Source of the DNA: Clostridiales bacterium
Lineage (GTDB): Bacteria > Bacillota > Clostridia > Oscillospirales > JAAYXM01
Assembly (NCBI GenBank): GCA_012515925.1
Contig: JAAYXM010000150.1
Location: 1-5,449 of the forward strand
Direction of reading: 5' to 3'
Length of the DNA: 5,449 nt
The notes beneath the pieces were generated by a model. It had not been told where the DNA came from. It did not search any database and saw nothing but the letters and a program-made list of their open reading frames with translations. Below are positions 1-4,442 of this stretch, in pieces; the stretch's first letter is position 1, and the number at the start of each line of letters is the position of its first letter. The translations under genes and the position numbers were made by a program.

Positions 1-567
1 GTCGTAAACCCGCTATACGGCAAGTCCGGCGCGGCACATGTGTTTGCGCGCCAAAAGGGCGCGGACGATAAGACTGTGGAAATGCTTGACACGCAGCTTG
101 GAAGCTTTACGGATTTGGTGTTGAGACAGGAGGGCATACGCTTAAACGATATTTTCGGCGGCGGCGCCGCGGGCGGCGCGGGAGCCGGCGTCAGTTTATT
201 CGCAAACGCGAAACTGAAAAGCGGTATCGATACCGTGCTTGATATGGTGTGTTTTGAAGAAAAAGCGCGCAATAAACAGCTTATAATCACGGGCGAGGGC
301 AGGACAGACAGCCAGAGTCTTGACGGTAAAGCCGTTATCGGAATTGCGCGGCGCGCAAAAAAGCTCGGCGTTCCGGTCGCGGTTATCGCGGGTGATCTGG
401 ACGATGATATATCCCGGCTTTATGACGAGGGAGTCGCGTTTGTGCTTAGCACAAACAGAGTGGCAAAGGATTTCACGAAAATCAGACATCGCAGCAAAAC
501 GTATTTGAAACTATGCGCGGATACGCTTATGAGGATAATTAATACGGTAAAAAACTCAAAGCCTTGA
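1..567 (+). CDS. glxK: Glycerate kinase, type 2 family (C-terminal part, 5' end outside window)
   Basis: Reading frame 1 is open from the first base and ends with TGA at 565-567, giving 188 visible residues of a protein that is normally about 370-380 residues. The GTG at 40 is an internal valine, because the frame upstream of it already reads NPLYGKSGAAHVF, a family-typical stretch. Family hallmarks seen are this NPLYGxxGAA segment (about residues 4-13), the glycine-rich GGGAAGGAGAG loop (about 53-63), and ITGEGRTDSQSLDGKA (about 96-111), followed by VPVAVIAGD. Members phosphorylate D-glycerate with ATP in the cytoplasm to 2- or 3-phosphoglycerate, feeding glycolysis or serine metabolism. The family assignment is firm; the exact product regiochemistry cannot be read from the sequence. 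No strong terminator follows the gene. Confidence 0.95.
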   Translation, partial: VVNPLYGKSGAAHVFARQKGADDKTVEMLDTQLGSFTDLVLRQEGIRLNDIFGGGAAGGAGAGVSLFANAKLKSGIDTVLDMVCFEEKARNKQLIITGEGRTDSQSLDGKAVIGIARRAKKLGVPVAVIAGDLDDDISRLYDEGVAFVLSTNRVAKDFTKIRHRSKTYLKLCADTLMRIINTVKNSKP

Positions 568-569
568 CA

Positions 570-595
570 ACAGTATTCACAACAAACAGTATCAC
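570..595 (+). repeat. Imperfect short direct repeat behind glycerate kinase
   Basis: ACAGTATTCAC at 570-580 is repeated as ACAGTATCAC at 586-595, a start-to-start spacing of 16 bases, in the gap between the glycerate kinase and spore protein genes. A weak 6-bp inverted repeat (TCACGA 592-597, TCGTGA 603-608, 5-base loop) overlaps the second copy. The direct repeat could be a regulator site or chance in AT-rich DNA. The inverted repeat is too short, and lacks a T-run directly behind it, to be called a terminator. Confidence 0.3.
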
Positions 596-605
596 GACTT
601 CTTCG

Positions 606-696
606 TGAATTTCAAAATATTGTTGTTTTATAATGCAAATTTGATTTTTCAATGCAAAACTTACTTATAATATTTGTTTTGAGATTGAGCAAACTA
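606..696 (+). promoter_or_regulatory. Possible promoter region of the spore protein gene
   Basis: The AT-rich gap holds several promoter-like boxes. TATAAT at 629-634 lies 17 bases after TGAATT (606-611). A second TATAAT at 666-671 lies 19 bases after TTGATT (641-646). CAAACTA at 690-696 resembles the CATnnTA -10 box of forespore sigma factors F/G, with a TTATAA (665-670) upstream, but the spacing of about 19 is one base too long for a good match. Genes of this family are normally read by sigma-G late in the forespore, so some such element is expected here. Which box is used cannot be decided by eye. Confidence 0.35.
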
Positions 697-712
697 AAAA
701 TGAAAAAAAACC

Positions 713-720
713 GAGGAGGT
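713..720 (+). promoter_or_regulatory. Strong ribosome binding site of the spore protein gene
   Basis: GAGGAGGT is nearly fully complementary to the 16S rRNA tail. It leaves 5 bases to GTG 726 and 8 bases to ATG 729, so the second start has the more usual spacing. The site fits a gene that must be expressed at a very high level in the forespore. Confidence 0.85.
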
Positions 721-728
721 GAAACGTG

Positions 729-911
729 ATGGCAGTTGTTCCTTCTGCCCAGGAGGCCCTTGACAGGTTCAAAATGGAAGCCGCGAATGAAGTCGGCGTT
801 AACTTAAAGCAAGGCTATAACGGAGACCTTACCTCCCGTCAGGCGGGTTCAATCGGCGGACAAATGGTTAAGAAGATGATCATGTCTTATGAACAGAGTT
901 TAAGCAAATAG
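729..911 (+). CDS. Small acid-soluble spore protein, alpha/beta type
   Basis: The 60-residue product starting at ATG 729 is a classic alpha/beta-type SASP. These proteins coat and straighten spore DNA, protecting it from UV, heat and chemicals, and are degraded to amino acids during germination. The family core is plain: NEVGVNLKQGYNGDLTSRQA followed by GSIGGQMVKKMI. The Glu-Val bond in ANEVGV is the expected cut site of the germination protease GPR. Length matches the family (about 60-70 residues). An in-frame GTG three bases upstream (726) would add one residue; ATG 729 has better spacing from the ribosome binding site and gives the usual N-terminus. The gene stands alone between an AT-rich promoter region and a hairpin terminator. 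It marks the organism as an endospore former or a descendant of one. Confidence 0.97.
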   Translation: MAVVPSAQEALDRFKMEAANEVGVNLKQGYNGDLTSRQAGSIGGQMVKKMIMSYEQSLSK

Positions 912-933
912 CTTTTTAATTGAATAAAGCATT

Positions 934-979
934 GCGGGGCTTCCGTACCTGATTACGGGAGCCCCGCGCATTTAATATT
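934..979 (+). terminator. Rho-independent-like terminator after the spore protein gene
   Basis: Bases 934-947 pair with 954-967 in a 14-bp GC-rich stem containing a single G-U wobble and a 6-base loop (948-953). The tail after the stem (GCATTTAATATTA) has only a short T stretch, so this is a strong hairpin with a weak U-tract. It sits 22 bases after the stop codon, and no other gene lies between. Confidence 0.8.
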
Positions 980-1046
980 ACGAGAAGGCTGCAAGGCCGC
1001 GGTTAAGCATGCAATCTTCAAAAAAACCTTGTTTTATAAAAAAGTG

Positions 1047-1075
1047 TTGAAAAAATATGTAAACTGTGTTATGAT
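1047..1075 (+). promoter_or_regulatory. Sigma-A promoter with extended -10, upstream of secG
   Basis: TTGAAA (1047-1052) is followed after exactly 17 bases by TATGAT (1070-1075), and a TGT directly before the -10 box gives the TGn extended -10 element. Each hexamer has one mismatch to consensus. The start of transcription should fall near 1082, leaving a leader of roughly 58 bases before secG. A perfect TTGACA lies further down at 1087-1092, but its best -10 candidates (GATATT 1112-1117) are spaced 19 bases away, so it is a poorer second candidate. Confidence 0.8.
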
Positions 1076-1126
1076 ATTGCTTACGATTGACAAAACGCTA
1101 AAAAAGCTTTGGATATTTTGATTTTC

Positions 1127-1133
1127 GGGGGTG
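1127..1133 (+). promoter_or_regulatory. Ribosome binding site that sets the secG start
   Basis: GGGGGTG matches the GGAGGTG consensus with one change and lies 6 bases before TTG 1140. It overlaps the upstream in-frame GTG at 1131, so that GTG would have no usable binding site of its own. Confidence 0.65.
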
Positions 1134-1139
1134 TTTGAG

Positions 1140-1367
1140 TTGAAGATTGCTCTTGCGATAGTACAGCTGTTGCTTTCCATTACCTTGATTATAATCGTTT
1201 TGTTCCAGCCGGGCAAAACCCAGGGTCTGTCGGGCTCGATTTCCGGCATGGCGGATACTTTCCTGTCCAGAAACAAGGCAAAATCGTGGGACGTCCGTCT
1301 GGCAAAGATAACGACATGGGTCGCGGTGCTGTTTGTAGTGCTCACGCTTGCGCTCAATGTATTATAA
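1140..1367 (+). CDS. secG: SecG, preprotein translocase subunit
   Basis: The 75-residue product is the small membrane subunit of the SecYEG channel, which helps SecA push unfolded proteins across the cytoplasmic membrane. It shows the family layout: a first hydrophobic helix (about residues 3-22), a conserved loop with LFQPGKTQGLSGSISG (about 21-36) then FLSRNKAKSWD, and a second hydrophobic helix (about 57-74). The length fits the usual 70-80 residues. A GTG at 1131 would extend the product by three residues, but the binding site at 1127-1133 overlaps it and is correctly spaced for TTG 1140. The gene has its own promoter and a hairpin behind it. In many Firmicutes secG is followed by rnr and smpB; that arrangement is absent here. 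Confidence 0.95.
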   Translation: MKIALAIVQLLLSITLIIIVLFQPGKTQGLSGSISGMADTFLSRNKAKSWDVRLAKITTWVAVLFVVLTLALNVL

Positions 1368-1390
1368 GAAATAAAAACAAAGGAATTATA

Positions 1391-1461
1391 TCAAAAACCG
1401 TGCGCATTGATGTACAAGGCAAATAGTCTTGAATATCAATGCTTTTTATTTCAAAAACCCG
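1391..1461 (+). repeat. Short direct repeats flanking the secG-pgeF hairpin
   Basis: TCAAAAACCG (1391-1400) recurs as TCAAAAACCCG (1451-1461), one copy on each side of the hairpin. The repeats are short and differ by one C. They could be chance, or traces of a small duplication or insertion that brought in the hairpin. Confidence 0.3.
1404..1451 (+). terminator. Intrinsic terminator between secG and pgeF
   Basis: Bases 1404-1413 pair with 1433-1442 (10 bp, one G-U). After a single A-A mismatch (1414/1432), bases 1415-1418 pair with 1428-1431, leaving a 9-base loop (1419-1427). The run TTTTTATTT (1443-1451) follows the stem directly. This is a standard terminator shape, 36 bases after the secG stop. 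It lies 24 bases before the chosen pgeF start, so it could also act as an attenuator for read-through into pgeF. Confidence 0.8.
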
Positions 1462-1466
1462 AAGGG
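1461..1466 (+). promoter_or_regulatory. Ribosome binding site that sets the pgeF start
   Basis: GAAGGG lies 9 bases before ATG 1476 and directly abuts ATG 1467, so only the second ATG has workable spacing. No comparable site precedes the further-upstream starts at 1407 or 1410 at a usable distance. Confidence 0.6.
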
Positions 1467-1475
1467 ATGTGCGAT

Positions 1476-2288
1476 ATGGCGCGCGGCTTTAAGCTTAATA
1501 CGGTAAATAACGTATGTTTTCTGACAATCCCGTCCTTCGAAAAACACCGGGGCATCGCCCACGGCTTTACGACGAGAATCGGGGGCGTGAGCCCGCCGCC
1601 GTTTAATGCGATGAACCTCGGGTTTTCGCGGGGGGACGATACGGAAAACGTTAAGAAAAATTACGAAATAGCGGGCGACGCCCTCGGCATGGACTTATCC
1701 GATATGGTAGCCTTCCGGCAGGTGCACGAAAACAATATTTATATAGCGACGAAAAAGGATAAAGGCATTGGGTTTTCCGAAAATCGCTCGGAGTATGACG
1801 GGATTATCACCGCGGAGGAAAACCTCCCGATCGCGACATTTCACGCGGACTGCGTTCCGGTATTCCTGTTTGACCCCGTAAGGAGGGTTGTCGGCGTGGT
1901 ACACGCGGGCTGGCGCGGCACCGTCAAGCGCGTGGTCGTAAACGCGATAGATAAGATGACTTCCGATTTCGGCTGCAGCCCCGCCGATATTCTTGCCGGT
2001 ATCGGCCCGTGTATTCGCGACTGCTGCTATGAGGTGGGAAATGAGGTAATTGAGAAAGCCCGCGGTCTCACTGAAATCGATATAAGCGACTGCGTTTCGG
2101 TTAAGAATAATAAATATCATATTGACATAGCGGAAATAAACCGAAAATTATTAATACATTTCGGATTATTGCCCGAAAATATTACCCTATGCAATCAATG
2201 CACATGCTGCAACGACGAAATATTCTGGTCACACCGCAAGACAAACGGAATAAGAGGGTGCATGGCGGCGATTATTATGTTATACTGA
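1476..2288 (+). CDS. pgeF: PgeF/YfiH-family enzyme (peptidoglycan editing factor, formerly polyphenol oxidase/laccase domain)
   Basis: The 270-residue product has the family's metal-binding and catalytic triad in the normal order: His84 in RQVHENN, Cys126 in FHADCVP and His143 in HAGWRG, with the Cys-to-His spacing of 17 seen in E. coli YfiH. Other family segments are HGFTTRIGGVS near the N-terminus, IGPCI(R)xCCYEVG, and the C-terminal CTCCNDEIFWSHRKTNG then RGCMAAII. E. coli PgeF removes L-serine wrongly built into peptidoglycan precursors; the mammalian homologue LACC1 acts on purine nucleosides, so the true substrate here is open. ATG 1476 was chosen because GAAGGG (1461-1466) lies 9 bases upstream and the protein then starts just ahead of the conserved region. 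Starts at 1407-1410 would run translation through the terminator hairpin and add 23 unconserved residues. The cytoplasmic product is complete. Confidence 0.92.
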   Translation: MARGFKLNTVNNVCFLTIPSFEKHRGIAHGFTTRIGGVSPPPFNAMNLGFSRGDDTENVKKNYEIAGDALGMDLSDMVAFRQVHENNIYIATKKDKGIGFSENRSEYDGIITAEENLPIATFHADCVPVFLFDPVRRVVGVVHAGWRGTVKRVVVNAIDKMTSDFGCSPADILAGIGPCIRDCCYEVGNEVIEKARGLTEIDISDCVSVKNNKYHIDIAEINRKLLIHFGLLPENITLCNQCTCCNDEIFWSHRKTNGIRGCMAAIIMLY

Positions 2289-2325
2289 ATAATACATTAA
2301 GGACATCGTCAAAAGAGGTGAAACC

Positions 2326-3861
2326 GTGAAAAAAAACCTCGCTCTGCTGCTTGCTTTGCTAATGCTGTTATCGGGCTGTAAGGCTTCCCCGGACGCGGCT
2401 TTGACGGGCTCCGACGAAAATGTCTCACCGCAGACAGGGGAGGACGGCGGCGCAAATCAGGACCTCGGCATAGCCTATGTGCCCGAGGATATAATGCACC
2501 CGCTAAAAACCAGGAATAAACTTAACCTCGAGCTTTTCGGCCTTATATACGAGGGGTTGTTCGAGATAGACGAAAGCTTTACGGCTCGTCCGGTTTTATG
2601 CGAAAGCTTCTACTTGGATAACGGCTCGTATTACTTCAAAATACGAAGCGGGGTTCTGTTCGGCGACGGCTCAAGCCTCACGGCGCGTGACGCCGAATAC
2701 TCGCTTAAGCTCGCTAAAGAGCAGGAATCCTATTACGCAAACCGGCTCTCGGGCATAAAATATATAAAGGCGGTTGACGATACCACCCTCGAGGTTCGGA
2801 TTGATTCGCAAAACGGCAGACTGGAGAGTCTTTTGGATATTCCGATTGTAAAATCCGGGTCCGGGGATTCCTTCCCCGCGGGTACGGGCGCCTATTCCGT
2901 ATGGCAGAACGAGGACGGGATAACGCTTGTCGCACGCGAAAACTGGTGGAAAAACGAAACCCCGAAGTTTAACCATATAAAGCTTTACGCGGTCAACAAC
3001 CTCGATGAGCTGATATATAATTTCGAGTCGTTCAATATAGACGTTATCACAATGGATTCAACCGGAAACCCGATAAGACTGCGCGGCGACTATGAAACGC
3101 GGGATTTCGGGACAACGGTAATGCAGTATATTGGCTTTAACATGAAAAGGGATTTGTTCAAAGACTCGCTTATACGGCAGGCGTTTTCCTGTTTAATCGA
3201 CCGCGAGAGCGCGGCGATTCAGGATTTCGCGGGGCTTGCCGAGCCCGCGCTTTTGCCGCTGCACCCGCGCTGTCCCGCTTATTCGCAGGATTACGCCGCG
3301 AATATAAAGTATTCCGTCGAGAACGCGAAAAGCCTTTTTGCGGCCGCGGGCATCACGGACACGGACAACGACGGCAGGCTTGATTACGGCGGCAGGCGCC
3401 GTCTGCCTGTCACGGTTTCGATACTGGTAAACCGCGAGAACAAGAGCAAGACCGCGGTTTGTCACCGTATCGCCGAAGCGTTGAAGCTCTTAGGCATTGA
3501 CGCCGTGGTGCGCGAGGAAAAGTGGGAGGATTATCTCAAAGCCCTCCAAAAAGGCGATTTTGACGTGTATTACGCCGAGGTGAACCTGTGCCCGGATTTT
3601 ATAATCGACCCGCTGTTTGCGGCGCTTAATTACGGCGGCTTCCCGCGCGGAGATTTTGGCGTACTGCTCGACGGCTTTAATGCCGCGCCGCTTGATAAGG
3701 ACAACGCGCAGGTAAAAAGCTTTTATATGGAATTCGCGCTGCGGGTCCCGTTTGTTCCGGTGCTGTTCAAAAAAAATACGATTGTAACGCACAGGAGCTT
3801 TTTCGAAACGCTTACGCCCACACAGCAAAACACTTATTACGCGTTCAGCCGCTGGAAATAA
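2326..3861 (+). CDS. Extracellular solute-binding lipoprotein, family 5 (oligopeptide/dipeptide/nickel type)
   Basis: The 511-residue product begins with a lipoprotein signal peptide: two lysines, a hydrophobic stretch and the lipobox LLSGC with Cys18, so it should be anchored on the outer face of the membrane. The mature part follows the OppA/DppA fold order: LFGLIYEGLFEID (about 70-82), YYFKIRSGVLFGDGSSLTARDAEYS (about 102-126), GTGAYSVW (about 186-193), YIGFNMKRDLFKDSLIRQAFS (about 268-288), and the second-lobe segment RIAEALKLLGIDAV (about 381-394). Such proteins capture peptides or other small ligands for ABC importers. An Asp-rich loop, DTDNDGRLD (345-353), resembles a calcium-binding loop. 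GTG 2326 is supported by AGAGGTG (2314-2320) five bases upstream. It follows pgeF by 37 bases with no terminator, so cotranscription is possible. No permease or ATPase gene is in the window; the ligand is unknown. Confidence 0.93.
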   Translation: MKKNLALLLALLMLLSGCKASPDAALTGSDENVSPQTGEDGGANQDLGIAYVPEDIMHPLKTRNKLNLELFGLIYEGLFEIDESFTARPVLCESFYLDNGSYYFKIRSGVLFGDGSSLTARDAEYSLKLAKEQESYYANRLSGIKYIKAVDDTTLEVRIDSQNGRLESLLDIPIVKSGSGDSFPAGTGAYSVWQNEDGITLVARENWWKNETPKFNHIKLYAVNNLDELIYNFESFNIDVITMDSTGNPIRLRGDYETRDFGTTVMQYIGFNMKRDLFKDSLIRQAFSCLIDRESAAIQDFAGLAEPALLPLHPRCPAYSQDYAANIKYSVENAKSLFAAAGITDTDNDGRLDYGGRRRLPVTVSILVNRENKSKTAVCHRIAEALKLLGIDAVVREEKWEDYLKALQKGDFDVYYAEVNLCPDFIIDPLFAALNYGGFPRGDFGVLLDGFNAAPLDKDNAQVKSFYMEFALRVPFVPVLFKKNTIVTHRSFFETLTPTQQNTYYAFSRWK

Positions 3862-3876
3862 AATCATTTAAGTCTT

Positions 3877-3904
3877 TTTAACGGTTTATATTGTTATATT
3901 ATAT
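3877..3904 (+). promoter_or_regulatory. Possible promoter before the sigma factor gene
   Basis: The short gap after the lipoprotein gene is very AT-rich. TTTAAC (3877-3882) and TTATAT (3899-3904) are 16 bases apart and could form a promoter; TATATT at 3895-3900 is an alternative -10. The AAC in the -35 position is reminiscent of ECF-sigma promoters, but no CGT-type -10 box follows. Transcription from upstream is equally possible, because no clear hairpin ends the lipoprotein gene. Confidence 0.3.
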
Positions 3905-3908
3905 GATT

Positions 3909-3915
3909 GGCGGTG
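3909..3915 (+). promoter_or_regulatory. Ribosome binding site that sets the sigma factor start
   Basis: GGCGGTG differs from GGAGGTG by one base and lies 6 bases before GTG 3922. The earlier in-frame TTG 3907 and GTG 3913 overlap this site and have no binding site of their own. Confidence 0.6.
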
Positions 3916-3921
3916 TCACGA

Positions 3922-4437
3922 GTGCTCGAACAACGTCTGATACAAAGAATTCAACAGGGAGACAGAGACGCGCTTAACAGCCTGATAAAGGAGTATTATC
4001 AAAGCGTGTTCGCGTATTTCTACAGGAATACGCGGGATTATCACAAGTCAAACGACCTGACGCAGGATGTGTTTATAAAAGTGGTTTCGGGCATTGATAA
4101 GTACGACAATCGCGGCAGGTTTAAGGCATGGCTTTTTACCGTCGCGTGCAACGTGCTGCGCAATCAATGGCGCCATGACAATCTACATACTCATTACGAA
4201 TTAACCGAGTCGGACGCGGCCGCGACGGAGGACCACAGCGCGGCGGTTGTGAACAAAATTCGTCTTGAGGACGCGCTTTCGGCGCTTCCGGCCGAGCAGC
4301 GCGACGCTGTTATTCTCAAATACTATCATGATTTAAAAATCCGCGAAATCGCGGAGATAACCGGGGTGGCCGAGGCTACCGTCAAATCCCGGCTGAATTA
4401 CGCGCTTAAAAAGCTCGGCATGGCGGTAAAGGAGTGA
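3922..4437 (+). CDS. ECF-type RNA polymerase sigma factor (sigma-70 family)
   Basis: The 171-residue product contains only the two domains of group 4 (ECF) sigma factors. Region 2 spans about residues 24-86, with the core-binding and -10-recognition segment DLTQDVFIKV and then FKAWLFTVACNVLRNQWR. A polar linker (about 87-115) leads to region 4 (about 117-166), with LPAEQRDAVILKYYHDLKI and the helix-turn-helix REIAEITGVAEATVKSRL that contacts the -35 box. It would direct RNA polymerase to a small regulon, typically including its own operon. GTG 3922 is preferred over in-frame TTG 3907 and GTG 3913 because of the binding site at 3909-3915. The next gene begins 5 bases after its stop codon, and that gene's product looks like a membrane-bound partner. 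The subgroup of ECF factor and the target genes cannot be told from this sequence. Confidence 0.94.
   Translation: MLEQRLIQRIQQGDRDALNSLIKEYYQSVFAYFYRNTRDYHKSNDLTQDVFIKVVSGIDKYDNRGRFKAWLFTVACNVLRNQWRHDNLHTHYELTESDAAATEDHSAAVVNKIRLEDALSALPAEQRDAVILKYYHDLKIREIAEITGVAEATVKSRLNYALKKLGMAVKE
4428..4436 (+). promoter_or_regulatory. Ribosome binding site overlapping the sigma factor stop codon
   Basis: AAAGGAGTG contains the AAGGAG core and runs into the TGA stop (4435-4437) of the sigma gene, leaving 6-8 bases to ATG 4443. The overlap suggests that ribosomes finishing the sigma factor pass straight to the next gene, keeping the two products in step. Confidence 0.75.
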
Positions 4438-4442
4438 ATAAA

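Noticed and set aside
564..592. TTGACA at 564-569 as a -35 box overlapping the glycerate kinase stop
   Set aside because: No acceptable -10 hexamer lies 16-18 bases downstream (CAGTAT or AGTATC at best).
592..608. Inverted repeat TCACGA/TCGTGA as a terminator for glycerate kinase
   Set aside because: The stem is only 6 bp with a 5-base loop, AT-leaning, and no T-run follows directly.
992..1035. CAAGG (992-996) and CCTTG (1027-1031) followed by TTTT as a second terminator
   Set aside because: The stem is 5 bp with a loop of 30 bases, so it is not a credible hairpin.
1695..2120. 141-residue open frame on the - strand inside pgeF
   Set aside because: It is antisense to the conserved catalytic core of PgeF and has no family features or binding site of its own.
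3490..3867. 125-residue open frame on the - strand over the end of the lipoprotein gene
   Set aside because: It is antisense to the well-supported second lobe of the binding protein; its Arg/Lys-rich composition is typical of a shadow frame.
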